Shown one piece after another: positions 54,454-64,000 of a DNA stretch of 64,000 nt. Origin of the DNA: Rhizobium sp. NXC24 (lineage in GTDB: Bacteria > Pseudomonadota > Alphaproteobacteria > Rhizobiales > Rhizobiaceae); NCBI RefSeq assembly GCF_002944315.1, contig NZ_CP024311.1:410501-474500 (forward strand), written 5' to 3'. The notes under the pieces were generated by a model. That model saw only the letters and a list, made by a program, of their open reading frames with translations. It made no database searches and was not told the DNA's origin. The number at the start of each line of letters is the position of its first letter. Position 1 is the stretch's first letter. The position numbers were made by a program, and so were the translations under genes.

Positions 54454-57195
54454 GTGAACGAACGAATAATTGCCAGCATCGACGCTTTCTCGACCGCCGA
54501 GCTTGCCTCGGAGGAAAGCCGCGCTTCGGCGACGCCGATGATGGAGCAATATATCGAGATCAAGGCGAACAATCCCGGTTCGCTGCTGTTCTATCGCATG
54601 GGCGATTTCTACGAGCTGTTTTTCGAAGACGCTGTCGATGCATCGCGCGCGCTCGGCATCACGCTCACCAAGCGCGGCCAGCATATGGGTCAGGATATTC
54701 CGATGTGCGGCGTGCCGGTGCATGCCGCCGACGACTATCTGCAGAAGCTGATTTCGCTGGGTTTCCGCGTCGCCGTCTGCGAACAGGTGGAAGACCCGGC
54801 GGAGGCGAAGAAGCGCGGCGGCAAGTCGGTTGTCCGGCGCGATGTCGTTCGCCTTGTGACGCCAGGCACCATCACAGAAGAAAAGCTGCTGTCGCCCTCG
54901 GAATCCAACTATCTGATGGCGCTCGCCCGCATTCGCGGCGGCTCGGAGCCGCAACTGGCGCTCGCCTGGATCGATATTTCCACCGGTGTTTTCCGTCTGG
55001 CGGAAACCGAAGCCTCGCGGCTGCTCGCCGATATCCTGCGCATCGATCCGCGCGAGCTGATCCTGCCGGATACGATATTCCACGATCCCGAGCTGAAGCC
55101 GGTCTTCGACGTGCTCGGCCGCACGGCGGTGCCGCAGCCGGCGGTCCTCTTCGACAGTGCCAGTGCCGAAGGGCGTATCACGCGGTATTTCGAAGTCTCG
55201 ACACTCGATGGCTTCGGTTCGTTCACCCGCGCCGAGCTTGCCGCCGCTGCTGCCGCCATTGCCTATGTCGAGAAGACGCAGATCTCCGAGCGGCCGCCAC
55301 TTGGGCTGCCGGAGCGCGAAAGCGGCGCGTCGACATTGTTCATCGATCCCGCCACCCGCGCCAATCTCGAACTGGTGCGTACGCTTTCCGGCGACCGCAA
55401 CGGCTCGCTTTTGCGGGCGATCGACCGGACCGTGACTGGCGGCGGTGCGCGTCTACTTGCCGAGCGGCTGATGTCGCCGCTGACCGATCCGGCGCGCATC
55501 AATGAACGACTGGATTCGATCGGCTTCCTTTCTGAAGAGCCTTCGCTCTGCAGCGATCTCAGGATAGCGCTGAAACACGTGCCGGACATGCCGCGCGCAT
55601 TGTCGCGCCTGGCGCTCGACCGCGGCGGCCCGCGCGATCTCTGGGCGATCCGCCAGGGCCTCGCTGCGGCGGCCGGCGTTGCCGATCTGCTAGTGGCTGC
55701 GTTGCTTCCCGAGGAGCTGGGAACAGCACTTGCCGGGCTCCGCGCCTTGCCCGCCGATCTCGAAGTGCTACTTGCCGGCATGCTCGCCGATGAATTGCCG
55801 CTCTTGAAACGCGACGGCGGGTTCCTGCGGGAAGGGGCGAATGCCGAGCTGGATGAGGTCCGGGCGCTGCGCGACCAGTCGCGCCGGGTCATTGCCGGAT
55901 TGCAACTGCAATATGCCGAGGAAACCGGCATCAAATCGCTGAAGATCAAGCACAACAACGTGCTCGGATACTTCATCGAGGTCACGGCCGGCAATGCCGG
56001 GCCGATGACCGACAGCGGCGAAGCTAAGGCGCGCTTCATCCATCGCCAGACCATGGCCAACGCCATGCGCTTCACTACGACCGAGCTTGCCGATCTCGAA
56101 AGCCGCATCGCCAATGCCGCCGACAAGGCGCTTGCGATCGAGCTGGCGGCCTTCGACCGTATGGTCGCAGCCGTCGTCGCCGAGGCGGAGGCGATCAAAG
56201 CCGGTGCCCGCGCGCTATCGGTAATCGATGTCGCGACCGGGCTGGCATTGCTTGCCGAGGAACAGGGCTATTGCCGGCCGCTGGTCGACGACAGCCGGAT
56301 GTTTGCGATCGGCGGCGGCCGCCATCCCGTGGTCGAACAGGCATTGCGCCGCCAGGCGAGTGGCCCCTTCGTCGCCAATAATTGCGATCTGTCGCCGACG
56401 GCGGATGGCAAGGATGGCGCGATCTGGCTGCTGACCGGCCCGAACATGGGCGGTAAATCGACCTTCCTGCGCCAGAACGCGCTGATTGCCGTCCTTGCGC
56501 AGATGGGGTCGTTTGTGCCTGCCGCCTCCGCCCATATCGGCATTGTCGACCGGCTGTTCTCGCGCGTCGGCGCTTCGGACGATCTGGCGCGTGGCCGCTC
56601 CACCTTCATGGTCGAGATGGTCGAAACGGCCGCGATCCTCAACCAGGCGACCGCCCGGTCGCTCGTCATCCTCGATGAAATCGGCCGCGGCACCGCGACG
56701 TTCGACGGTCTCTCCATCGCCTGGGCGGCGGTCGAGCACCTGCACGAAGCGAACAGATGCCGCGGTCTCTTCGCCACCCATTTTCACGAGCTGACGGTGT
56801 TGTCGGAAAAGCTCGGCCGATTGTCGAATGCCACGATGCGCGTCAAGGAGTGGGATGGCGACGTGATTTTCCTGCACGAGGTCGGGCCGGGCGCTGCCGA
56901 TCGCTCCTATGGCATTCAAGTGGCGCGGCTCGCCGGCCTGCCGGCTTCGGTGGTGGCGCGCGCCCGCGACGTTTTGACGCGCCTGGAAGATGCCGACCGT
57001 AAGAACCCTGCGAGCCAGTTGATCGACGACCTGCCACTCTTCCAGGTCGCCGTCCGCCGCGAGGAAGTGGCTGGCCGGCGAGGACCGTCCAAGGTAGAAG
57101 AAGCGCTGAAGGCGCTCGATCTTGACGATCTGACGCCGCGCGCCGCGCTCGACGCGCTTTACGAACTGAAAAAGACCCTGAACAAGGCCGGCTGA
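54454..57195 (+). CDS. mutS: DNA mismatch repair protein MutS
   Basis: This 913-residue mismatch sensor has the N-terminal mismatch-binding motif [18 protein letters not shown] near residue 47, with the Phe and Glu (GDFYEL) that stack and contact the mispair. Other parts are a connector, a lever domain, and the ATPase domain with Walker [16 protein letters not shown] near residue 665, Walker [19 protein letters not shown] near residue 735 and [15 protein letters not shown] switch ([18 protein letters not shown]). The start is GTG at 54454, since the family start needs the upstream residues; [14 protein letters not shown] begins the conserved core. It is divergent from tme. Confidence 0.97.
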   Translation: MNERIIASIDAFSTAELASEESRASATPMMEQYIEIKANNPGSLLFYRMGDFYELFFEDAVDASRALGITLTKRGQHMGQDIPMCGVPVHAADDYLQKLISLGFRVAVCEQVEDPAEAKKRGGKSVVRRDVVRLVTPGTITEEKLLSPSESNYLMALARIRGGSEPQLALAWIDISTGVFRLAETEASRLLADILRIDPRELILPDTIFHDPELKPVFDVLGRTAVPQPAVLFDSASAEGRITRYFEVSTLDGFGSFTRAELAAAAAAIAYVEKTQISERPPLGLPERESGASTLFIDPATRANLELVRTLSGDRNGSLLRAIDRTVTGGGARLLAERLMSPLTDPARINERLDSIGFLSEEPSLCSDLRIALKHVPDMPRALSRLALDRGGPRDLWAIRQGLAAAAGVADLLVAALLPEELGTALAGLRALPADLEVLLAGMLADELPLLKRDGGFLREGANAELDEVRALRDQSRRVIAGLQLQYAEETGIKSLKIKHNNVLGYFIEVTAGNAGPMTDSGEAKARFIHRQTMANAMRFTTTELADLESRIANAADKALAIELAAFDRMVAAVVAEAEAIKAGARALSVIDVATGLALLAEEQGYCRPLVDDSRMFAIGGGRHPVVEQALRRQASGPFVANNCDLSPTADGKDGAIWLLTGPNMGGKSTFLRQNALIAVLAQMGSFVPAASAHIGIVDRLFSRVGASDDLARGRSTFMVEMVETAAILNQATARSLVILDEIGRGTATFDGLSIAWAAVEHLHEANRCRGLFATHFHELTVLSEKLGRLSNATMRVKEWDGDVIFLHEVGPGAADRSYGIQVARLAGLPASVVARARDVLTRLEDADRKNPASQLIDDLPLFQVAVRREEVAGRRGPSKVEEALKALDLDDLTPRAALDALYELKKTLNKAG

Positions 57196-57217
57196 GGCGA
57201 TTTCAAAGGATAACCCG

Positions 57218-57511
57218 ATGCATATCGAACATCTTCTCGCCGAGGTCCGCATTCTGGCCGAGCGTTTTTCTCCGATCGCCGCCCGCGGCAAGATCTGCGG
57301 CGAGGGCGACGCGCCGGACTGCGAATCCGACCGGGGGCTTCTCAACATAGCCCTGTCCTGCAGCCGGATTTCCGACATCAGCTCAAGGATCGCCAAGGCG
57401 GGCTATTGGGAGTGCGAACGGGAAATGTTGACGCAGATCGGCGCCCAATCGCGAAATATATTATATAGCATCAACGAACTCAGACGATCGCTTGAGATGC
57501 CGCAGCCCTAA
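57218..57511 (+). CDS. Small conserved-looking protein of unknown function
   Basis: This 97-residue protein begins MHIEHLLAEVRILAERFSPIAARGKICGEG and is helical and charged, with Cys in GKICGEGDAPDC and ALSCSRISDI. No membrane segment or recognised domain was found. The gene lies 22 bp after mutS with an AAAGGA-type site before the ATG, and GC content and codon use match its neighbours, which supports it being real. It is probably cotranscribed with mutS. I do not recognise the family. Confidence 0.6.
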   Translation: MHIEHLLAEVRILAERFSPIAARGKICGEGDAPDCESDRGLLNIALSCSRISDISSRIAKAGYWECEREMLTQIGAQSRNILYSINELRRSLEMPQP

Positions 57512-57667
57512 AACTGCCGATTTCTGCATCGACAGCCGTCACTCTTCGTCAACTTTGGCCCGATAGAACTCCCGAAGCCGCTCATTCGGGAAATTTGGTC
57601 TAGGCTGAATATGAGGATTCGGGCGTAGAATGCCTGTGTCAATCGCCGGGCAAAGAGGCTATAGCGC

Positions 57668-60583
57668 ATGCAGACGAAAAGACAGGCGCGCCGCCAATGG
57701 GCCGCGGTCAACGAACAGGATCCCGGTCGGCCGAGCATGGTAATGCATGACATCGATTTTCCCGTCATTCTCGACGTCTCCGCGCTGAGGGCGGAATGCG
57801 AGACCCTCGCCAAGCGCCATGAGGACAAGAAGGACGAGCGCGCCGCCCTTCTCGCCCTGTTGAAAAAGGCCAGCCTGGAAGGCCGCGAAAAGGTGCGCCT
57901 CCTGCTTTCGGAGGATGGCAGCGGGCTCAATTGCGCGCACCGCATTTCCTGGCTGCAGGATCAGATCATCACCGTTCTCTACGACTTCACGGTCAGCCAC
58001 GTCCATCCGAAGCAGAAAGGCAGCTTCGCGATCACGGCTGTCGGCGGCTATGGCCGCGACACGCTGGCGCCCGGCTCGGACATAGACCTTCTCTTCCTCT
58101 TCCAGCCGAAGCCCGAGGACGAGACGCACAAGGCGGTCGAGTTCATTCTCTATATGCTGTGGGACATGGGCTTTAAGGTCGGCCACGCCACCCGCACCGT
58201 CGAAGAATGCATGCGCCAGGCAAAATCCGACATGACGGTGCGCACCGCCATTCTCGAAACGCGCTATATCTGCGGCAGCGAACCCCTGGCGCGCGAACTG
58301 GAAACGCGTTTCGATAAGGAAATCGTCACCAACACCGGGCCTGAATTCATTGCTGCCAAGCTTGCCGAGCGCGACGAGCGTCATCGCAAGGCCGGTGATA
58401 CCCGCTATCTGGTCGAGCCCAACGTCAAGGAAGGCAAGGGCGGTCTCCGCGACCTGCATACGCTGTTCTGGATTTCGAAATATTACTATCACGTCCGCGA
58501 TCCGGCCGATCTTGTGAAGCTCGCCGTGCTCTCGAAGCAGGAGTACCGCCTTTTCCAGAAGGCCGAGGATTTCCTCTGGGCCGTGCGCTGCCATATGCAC
58601 TTCCTGACCGGCAAGGCGGAGGAACGGCTTTCCTTCGACATCCAGCGCGAGATTGCCGAAGCGCTTGGCTATCATGCCCGTCCCGGTCTTTCCGCAGTCG
58701 AACGCTTCATGAAGCACTACTTCCTGGTCGCCAAGGATGTTGGCGATCTCACTCGCATCCTCTGCGCAGCGCTGGAGGAGCAGCAGGCTAAGGCGACGCC
58801 GGGCCTGACCGGCGTCATCAGCCGCTTTGCCCATCGCTCGCGCAAGATCCCCGGTTCGCTCGAGTTCGTCGAGGATCGCGGCCGCATCGCGCTTGCCAAT
58901 CCCGATGTTTTCAAGCGCGATCCGGTGAGCCTGATCCGGCTGTTCTTCGTTGCCGATATCCATGGACTGGAGTTTCATCCCGATGCGCTGAAGCGCGTCA
59001 CGCGTTCGCTGGGCCTGATCGACAACGACCTGCGCGAAAACGAAGAGGCCAATCGCCTGTTCCTGGCGATCCTGACCTCCAAGCGCGATCCGGCGCTGAT
59101 TCTGCGCCGCATGAACGAGGCCGGCGTGCTCGGCCGCTTCATCCCGGAATTCGGCAAGATCGTCTCGATGATGCAGTTCAACATGTATCACCACTATACG
59201 GTGGACGAGCATCTGATCCGCGCCGTCGAGGTGCTGTCTGAGATCGACAAGGGCAATGCGGAAGATATCCACCCGCTGACCAACAAGCTGATACGCACCA
59301 TCGAGGACCGCGATGCGCTTTATGTCGCCGTTCTCCTGCACGACATCGCCAAGGGTCGCGAGGAAGACCACTCCGAGGCCGGCGCCAAGGTGGCGCGCAA
59401 GCTTTGCCCGCGTTTCGGCCTGACGCCGAAGCAGACGGAGCTGGTGGTCTGGCTGATCGCCGAGCACCTGACCATGTCGATGGTCGCCCAGACTCGCGAC
59501 CTGACCGACCGCAAGACCATCATCGATTTTGCCGACCGGGTGCAGTCGCTCGACCGGCTGAAGATGCTGCTGATCTTGACCGTGTGCGACATCCGCGCCG
59601 TTGGTCCCGGCGTATGGAACGGCTGGAAGGGCCAGCTTCTGCGTACGCTCTACTACGAGACCGAACTGCTGCTCGCCGGCGGTTTCTCAGAAGTATCGCG
59701 CAAGGAGCGGGCGGAAGACGCCGCCAAAGCGCTCGAAAAGGCGCTGGAGGACTGGAGCCAGAAGGACCGCAAGGCCTACGTCAAACTGCACTACCAGCCC
59801 TACCTTCTCTCCGTGCCGCTGGAAGATCAGATCCGCCATACGCAGTTCATTCGCCAGACCGACAAATCCGGCCAGGTCCTGGCGACCATGGTGCGCACCG
59901 ACAGTTTCCATGCCATCACCGAAATCACCGTGCTCTCGCCGGACCATCCGCGCCTTCTGACGGTGATCGCCGGCGCCTGCGCTGCCGCGGGCGCCAATAT
60001 CGCCGATGCGCAGATTTTCACGACGTCTGATGGTCGTGCGCTCGACACCATCCATGTCAGCCGCGAATTCCCCGACGACGCGGACGAGCTACGGCGCGCC
60101 GGTACCATCGGCAAGATGATCGAGGACGTGCTCGCCGGCCGGAAGCGCCTGCCGGAAGTCATCGCCACCCGCACCAAGAACCGCCGAAAGAACAAGGCTT
60201 TCGTCATCCCGCCATCGGTGACGATCTCCAACAGCCTGTCGAACAAGTTCACCGTCATCGAAGTGGAATGCCTCGACCGCACCGGTCTCCTGTCGGAAAT
60301 CACTGCGGTTCTCTCAGACCTGTCGCTCGACATCCAGTCGGCGCGCATCACCACCTTCGGCGAAAAGGTCATCGATACCTTCTACGTGACCGACCTCGTC
60401 GGACAGAAAATCTCTAACGAAAACAAGCGAGCCAACATCACCGCGCGTCTGAAGGCGGTGATGGCTGGCGAAGAGGACGAGGTCCGCGAGCGCATGCCGT
60501 CCGGTATTATCGCGCCCGCTGCCACGCGTTCGTCCGCTGTTGAAAAGCTCGATCCTGAAAAGAAAGCCGGTTCAGCCGCATGA
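57668..60583 (+). CDS. glnD: Bifunctional uridylyltransferase/uridylyl-removing enzyme GlnD
   Basis: This 971-residue nitrogen sensor adds UMP to, or removes it from, PII proteins according to glutamine level. The nucleotidyltransferase domain has [25 protein letters not shown] near residue 122, the GGxGR...DxD active site. The HD domain has [24 protein letters not shown] near residue 555, the uridylyl-removing site. Two C-terminal ACT domains (about residues 730-810 and 850-930) begin [15 protein letters not shown] and [25 protein letters not shown], and bind glutamine. All domains are intact. Its stop overlaps murJ by 4 bp (ATGA). Confidence 0.97.
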   Translation: MQTKRQARRQWAAVNEQDPGRPSMVMHDIDFPVILDVSALRAECETLAKRHEDKKDERAALLALLKKASLEGREKVRLLLSEDGSGLNCAHRISWLQDQIITVLYDFTVSHVHPKQKGSFAITAVGGYGRDTLAPGSDIDLLFLFQPKPEDETHKAVEFILYMLWDMGFKVGHATRTVEECMRQAKSDMTVRTAILETRYICGSEPLARELETRFDKEIVTNTGPEFIAAKLAERDERHRKAGDTRYLVEPNVKEGKGGLRDLHTLFWISKYYYHVRDPADLVKLAVLSKQEYRLFQKAEDFLWAVRCHMHFLTGKAEERLSFDIQREIAEALGYHARPGLSAVERFMKHYFLVAKDVGDLTRILCAALEEQQAKATPGLTGVISRFAHRSRKIPGSLEFVEDRGRIALANPDVFKRDPVSLIRLFFVADIHGLEFHPDALKRVTRSLGLIDNDLRENEEANRLFLAILTSKRDPALILRRMNEAGVLGRFIPEFGKIVSMMQFNMYHHYTVDEHLIRAVEVLSEIDKGNAEDIHPLTNKLIRTIEDRDALYVAVLLHDIAKGREEDHSEAGAKVARKLCPRFGLTPKQTELVVWLIAEHLTMSMVAQTRDLTDRKTIIDFADRVQSLDRLKMLLILTVCDIRAVGPGVWNGWKGQLLRTLYYETELLLAGGFSEVSRKERAEDAAKALEKALEDWSQKDRKAYVKLHYQPYLLSVPLEDQIRHTQFIRQTDKSGQVLATMVRTDSFHAITEITVLSPDHPRLLTVIAGACAAAGANIADAQIFTTSDGRALDTIHVSREFPDDADELRRAGTIGKMIEDVLAGRKRLPEVIATRTKNRRKNKAFVIPPSVTISNSLSNKFTVIEVECLDRTGLLSEITAVLSDLSLDIQSARITTFGEKVIDTFYVTDLVGQKISNENKRANITARLKAVMAGEEDEVRERMPSGIIAPAATRSSAVEKLDPEKKAGSAA

Positions 60584-62169
60584 GCCTCGTCAAGAAATTC
60601 ATCACCGTCGGCGGCGCGACGCTTGGCAGCCGCATCTTCGGCTTCGCCCGCGAAACGCTGATGGCCGCCGCTCTCGGCACGGGGCCGATGGCTGACGTGT
60701 TTTACGCCGCCTTCCGCTTTCCGAACCTGTTTCGTCGCCTTTTCGCCGAGGGTGCCTTCAACGCCGCCTTCGTGCCGCTCTTCGCCAAGGAGATCGAGGC
60801 GAACGGCATCGAGGGCGCCAAGCGTTTTTCCGAGGAAGTCTTCGGCGTCCTGTTTTCAGTGCTGCTGCTGATCACCATCGTCATGGAACTGTCCATGCCG
60901 CTCCTGGTGCGTTGGGTCATCGCGCCTGGTTTCGCCGACGATGCCGAGAAATTCGACCTGACGGTCCGGTTGGCCGCCGTGATGTTTCCCTATCTCATGT
61001 CGATGTCGCTGACGGCGATGATGAGCGGCATGCTGAATTCGCTGCATCGTTTCTTCGCCGCCGCCGTGGCTCCAATCTTCCTAAACCTGGTGATGATCAG
61101 CGCGCTGTTCTATTCGATCTATTTCGGCGCCGATCCGCTGGCTACCGCCTGGTACCTGTCCTGGTCGGTGCTGGTGGCAGGCGTGCTGCAGCTGGGTGTC
61201 GTCTATATCGGCGTGCGCCATGCCGGCATCAATATCGGCCTGCGCTTTCCGCGCTTCACGCCCAATGTCAAGCGGCTCCTGCTTCTTGCCATCCCGGCGG
61301 CCATCACCGGCGGCGTCACCCAGATCAACCTGGTGATCGGGCAGGCGATCGCCTCGGGCAAGGAAGGCGCGATCGCCGCCCTGCAATATGCAGACCGCAT
61401 CTACCAGCTGCCGCTCGGCGTCGTCGGCGTTGCCGTCGGAATCGTGCTTCTGCCGGAACTGGCCCGTTCACTGAAGTCAGGCCACCTTAAGGAAGCCGCC
61501 AATATCCAGAACCGCTCGATCGAATTCGTGCTGTTCCTGACCCTGCCGGCCGCTGTCGCACTCTGGCTTCTCTCCGACGATATCATCCGCGTGCTTTACG
61601 AGCGCGGTGCCTTTAACCCGAACAATACGACGCTGGTCGGCTCCATTCTCGCCATCTTTGGCCTGGGCCTGCCGGCTTTCGTGCTGATCAAGGCGCTGCA
61701 GCCCGGCTTTTATGCCCGCGAAGATACGAAATCGCCGATGCGCTACACGGCGGTCGCCGTCTTCGTCAATTCGGCGCTGTCCATCCTGCTTTTCCCGGTG
61801 CTGGCCGAACGCGGCATTGCGCTCGCCGAGGCGGTTGCCGGATGGCTGAACGCTGTACAGCTCTTCGTCACGCTCTATCGCCGCGGACATCTCGCCTGGG
61901 AATGGTCGCTGGCGCGCCGCACCGTCATGCTGCTCGTCTCCTCCGCCGTCATGGGCGGCGTCATCGTATATTTGTCTCATCGCTGGGAGCCGCTTCTGGG
62001 GTCCAGCTCGACGCTGCTTACCAAGATCGGCGTCCTGGGCTTGCTCATATTGATTGCGATGGTGGTGTATTTCGTTGTCGCCTTCCTGATCGGCGGCGTG
62101 GATTTAGGCATGGTGCGCCGCAATTTGAAGCGCAAGCCGGCGGAGCCGTTTCGGACGCGGAGGTCGTGA
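60580..62169 (+). CDS. murJ: Lipid II flippase MurJ
   Basis: This 529-residue MOP-superfamily protein has about 14 transmembrane helices. It begins [29 protein letters not shown] and has [29 protein letters not shown] near residue 45, both highly conserved in MurJ/MviN, whose central cavity carries lipid-linked peptidoglycan precursor. The basic C-terminal tail ([17 protein letters not shown]) is cytoplasmic. Its start overlaps the glnD stop (ATGA). Confidence 0.95.
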   Translation: MSLVKKFITVGGATLGSRIFGFARETLMAAALGTGPMADVFYAAFRFPNLFRRLFAEGAFNAAFVPLFAKEIEANGIEGAKRFSEEVFGVLFSVLLLITIVMELSMPLLVRWVIAPGFADDAEKFDLTVRLAAVMFPYLMSMSLTAMMSGMLNSLHRFFAAAVAPIFLNLVMISALFYSIYFGADPLATAWYLSWSVLVAGVLQLGVVYIGVRHAGINIGLRFPRFTPNVKRLLLLAIPAAITGGVTQINLVIGQAIASGKEGAIAALQYADRIYQLPLGVVGVAVGIVLLPELARSLKSGHLKEAANIQNRSIEFVLFLTLPAAVALWLLSDDIIRVLYERGAFNPNNTTLVGSILAIFGLGLPAFVLIKALQPGFYAREDTKSPMRYTAVAVFVNSALSILLFPVLAERGIALAEAVAGWLNAVQLFVTLYRRGHLAWEWSLARRTVMLLVSSAVMGGVIVYLSHRWEPLLGSSSTLLTKIGVLGLLILIAMVVYFVVAFLIGGVDLGMVRRNLKRKPAEPFRTRRS

Positions 62170-62185
62170 ACGGGGAGTATCAAAC

Positions 62186-62227
62186 TCCTTTACCCCGACC
62201 CCTTCCCGCAAGCAGGGCAAGGGGACG
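62186..62227. repeat. GC-rich palindromic element after murJ
   Basis: CCCCTT (62199-62204) and AAGGGG (62219-62224) form a stem with inner CCCG/GGGC bases around a short AAG-like loop, within a C-rich to G-rich strand switch. Elements like this are common as REP-like repeats in rhizobia and may also serve as the murJ terminator. Confidence 0.4.
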
Positions 62228-62252
62228 ATTTTGCCAGATGCGGAGCTTTCCC

Positions 62253-62645
62253 ATGCCCCAATCCCTCTTTCTCGTCACCCTCGTCGTCGACGACTACGAT
62301 CGCGCCAAGGCCTTCTATTGCGATGCGCTCGGTTTCGATTGCCTACAGGACGAGGCGCAGCCGGAGGGCAAACGCTGGGTCGTCATCAAGCCGAAAGGCG
62401 GCGAGGGCGCCGCGCTGCTGCTGGCCCAGGCCGCCGACGAAACGCAGCGTGCCGCAGTCGGCAACCAGACCGGCGGCCGCGTCGGCTTCTTCCTCAAGAC
62501 AGATGATTTCGTTCGCGATCATGCCGCGATGAAGGAAAAGGGCGTGCGCTTTCTGGAGGAGCCGCGCCGCGAGGTCTATGGCACGGTGGCGGTCTTTGCC
62601 GATCCCTATGGCAACACCTGGGATCTGATCCAGCATTCTTCCTGA
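62253..62645 (+). CDS. VOC-family protein
   Basis: This 130-residue single vicinal-oxygen-chelate domain begins SLFLVTLVVDDYDRAKAFYCDALGFDCL and ends YGTVAVFADPYGNTWDLIQ, giving two metal-ligand positions. GRVGFFLKTDDFVRDHAAMKEKGVRFLEEPR is the second half. It resembles YaeR/BphC-like VOC proteins of unknown substrate. The ATG at 62253 was preferred over a longer out-of-context frame. It lies between murJ and trpS, probably a separate unit. Confidence 0.86.
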   Translation: MPQSLFLVTLVVDDYDRAKAFYCDALGFDCLQDEAQPEGKRWVVIKPKGGEGAALLLAQAADETQRAAVGNQTGGRVGFFLKTDDFVRDHAAMKEKGVRFLEEPRREVYGTVAVFADPYGNTWDLIQHSS

Positions 62646-62756
62646 GACTCTGCCAGATATCCTCTTGATCCCCGGCTGCCCGCCGTGCATAAGCCGCTCG
62701 AAACCAAGGGTCGAGCGTCGCTCGCCCGGGCCCTCCACAAGCCTTTTGAGGACGAC

Positions 62757-63821
62757 ATGACCGAATTCAAGCCGCTCGTATTCTCCGGCGTCCAGCCGAC
62801 CGGCAATCTCCATCTCGGCAACTATCTCGGCGCAATCCGCAAGTTCGTGGCCCTACAGGCCAACAACGACTGCATCTACTGCGTCGTCGACATGCATGCG
62901 CTGACTGCCCAACTCGTGCATGAGGACATGCCGGGCCAGATCCGTTCGATCACCGCCGCCTTCCTTGCCGCCGGCATCGACCCGGAAAAGCATATCGTCT
63001 TCAACCAGTCCGCCGTGCCGCAGCATGCCGAGCTTGCCTGGATCTTCAACTGCGTCGCCCGCATCGGCTGGATGAACCGCATGACGCAGTTCAAGGACAA
63101 GGCCGGCAAGGACCGCGAGCAGGCCTCCCTCGGCCTCTATGCCTATCCGAGCCTGATGGCGGCGGACATTCTCGTCTACCGCGCGACGCACGTGCCGGTC
63201 GGCGACGACCAGAAGCAGCATCTGGAACTGACCCGCGACATCGCCATGAAGTTCAATCTGGACTACATGGAGCATATCCGCCGCTCAGGCTACGGCATTG
63301 ACATCACTGTCGGTGACGAGCCGGTACATGCCTATTTTCCGATGGTCGAGCCGCTGATCGATGGCCCGGCGCCGCGCGTCATGTCGCTGCGCGACGGCAC
63401 CAAGAAGATGTCGAAATCCGACGCGTCCGACCTGTCGCGCATCAATCTTCTCGACGACGAAGAAAATATCTCGAAGAAGATCCGCAAGGCCAAGACTGAT
63501 CCGGATGGCTTGCCGAGCGAGATCGCAGGCCTTGCCGGCCGGCCGGAAGCCGACAATCTTGTCGGTATCTATGCAGCGCTTGCCGATCGGTCGAAGGCGG
63601 ACATTCTTTCGGAATTCGGCGGCCAGCAGTTCTCGGTCTTCAAGCCGGCGCTGGTCGATCTTGCCGTGCACGTGCTCTCGCCGATCACCGGCGAAATGCG
63701 CCGCCTGATGGCCGATCCCGGCCATATCGATGCCATCCTGCGCGACGGCGGCAACCGTGCGAGAGCCCGCGCCGAAGTGACGATGAAGCAGGTCCGCGAC
63801 ATCATCGGCTTTATCTACTGA
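62757..63821 (+). CDS. trpS: Tryptophanyl-tRNA synthetase
   Basis: This 354-residue class I synthetase charges tRNA-Trp. The HIGH-type motif is [16 protein letters not shown] near residue 15 and the KMSKS motif is [10 protein letters not shown] near residue 217. [29 protein letters not shown] near residue 140 is diagnostic for TrpRS. The start at 62757 ([11 protein letters not shown]) was chosen because the family starts there; the preceding longer frame lacks homology. Confidence 0.97.
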   Translation: MTEFKPLVFSGVQPTGNLHLGNYLGAIRKFVALQANNDCIYCVVDMHALTAQLVHEDMPGQIRSITAAFLAAGIDPEKHIVFNQSAVPQHAELAWIFNCVARIGWMNRMTQFKDKAGKDREQASLGLYAYPSLMAADILVYRATHVPVGDDQKQHLELTRDIAMKFNLDYMEHIRRSGYGIDITVGDEPVHAYFPMVEPLIDGPAPRVMSLRDGTKKMSKSDASDLSRINLLDDEENISKKIRKAKTDPDGLPSEIAGLAGRPEADNLVGIYAALADRSKADILSEFGGQQFSVFKPALVDLAVHVLSPITGEMRRLMADPGHIDAILRDGGNRARARAEVTMKQVRDIIGFIY

Positions 63822-63841
63822 GCCTTTTGGTCTCTTATCGG

Positions 63842-63869
63842 TTGGCGCGCGGCCGCTGCGGCGCGCCAA
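63842..63869. terminator. Hairpin after trpS, probable terminator
   Basis: A 9-bp perfect stem TTGGCGCGC (63842-63850) / GCGCGCCAA (63861-63869) with a 10-base loop follows the trpS stop by 20 bp. No U-tract follows, so termination efficiency is uncertain. Confidence 0.55.
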
Positions 63870-63893
63870 GACTAGCGAACGGATGGGCCGGCC

Positions 63894-64000
63894 TTGACTA
63901 TCTTGCGGATTGCCTCCTTTTCGGAAGACGGAGCCGGCGGCAATCCCGCCGGCGTCTTGATTGCCGATGTCCTGCCCGATGCCGCTGAGATGCAGCGCAT
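63894..64000 (+). CDS. PhzF-family isomerase-like protein, N-terminal fragment (runs off the right edge)
   Basis: The first 35 codons are present, reading TILRIASFSEDGAGGNPAGV and continuing LIADVLPDAAEMQR. The GGNPAGV motif is characteristic of PhzF/YddE-fold proteins. The only in-frame start is a TTG at 63894; an in-frame stop lies at 63873-63875. PhzF in Pseudomonas isomerises a phenazine precursor, but most homologues have unknown roles. The rest of the gene is outside the window. Confidence 0.7.
   Translation, partial: MTILRIASFSEDGAGGNPAGVLIADVLPDAAEMQR

Overview
The window is a stretch of an alphaproteobacterial chromosome, almost certainly Rhizobium or a close relative (Rhizobiaceae). 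The evidence is high GC with strong codon bias, the gene order tme-mutS-glnD-murJ-trpS, rpsT-dnaA, rph/hrcA-grpE, and ptsN-hpf-rpoN-lptB-lptA-lptC, an ornithine-lipid acyltransferase (olsB), and sigma70-type promoters of the rhizobial CTTGAC-N17-CTATAT kind. Most of it is ordinary core chromosome. No CRISPR array, tRNA, rRNA, prophage or insertion sequence was seen.

Layout. 1-948: start of otsA and all of otsB (trehalose synthesis). 949-1856: no large gene, but a compact set of small elements: a 24-codon ORF with a strong ribosome binding site, a 28-bp inverted-repeat operator and its own terminator; a 10-codon ORF on the other strand; and a probable ~88-nt small RNA with a near-consensus promoter. 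1857-11428: class II glutamine amidotransferase, coaBC, LysR regulators with a dehydrogenase and an MFS exporter, an ArsR/AHSA1/GFA cluster, and a vapBC toxin-antitoxin pair. 11494-12174: a spermidine-synthase-like protein. 12294-19717: a tightly packed six-gene operon on the minus strand, discussed below. 19906-24714: ubiB, ubiE, mutM, enoyl-CoA hydratase, rpsT. 24772-25594: an unusually long gene-free region before dnaA. 25595-36058: dnaA, a saccharopine-dehydrogenase-like gene, a LysR gene and a DMT transporter, hemW-rdgB-VOC, rph divergent from hrcA, and grpE. 36083-41386: ptsN, hpf, rpoN, lptB, lptA, lptC. 41716-49417: sppA, ihfB, lapA-like, two small minus-strand genes, two RNA methyltransferases, lspA, and a hybrid histidine kinase. 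49650-64000: olsB with a likely Pho box, a class III cyclase, tme, mutS, glnD, murJ, trpS and the start of a PhzF-family gene.

The most interesting unit is the operon at 12294-19717. It encodes, in transcription order, a histidine-ammonia-lyase homologue whose Ala-Ser-Gly cofactor triad is replaced by Cys-Ala-Asp, a hydantoinase-like amidohydrolase, an M20 N-carbamoyl-amino-acid hydrolase, a DUF917 (thiohydantoin desulfurase-type) protein, a TfoX N-domain protein, and a divergent urocanase. Apart from the TfoX protein, this set matches the five activities of the known bacterial ergothioneine degradation route (ergothionase, thiourocanate hydratase, thiohydantoin desulfurase, hydantoinase, carbamoylase), which ends at glutamate. 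Ordinary histidine utilisation fits poorly: the lyase has lost its MIO triad and no hutI, hutF or hutG is nearby. The assignment to ergothioneine, or a related thiol- or methyl-histidine, is inference from family membership and gene content.

Start codons were moved inward from the longest reading frame wherever a Shine-Dalgarno sequence, ATGA overlap or family alignment favoured it. Large reading frames lying antisense to real genes were left out.
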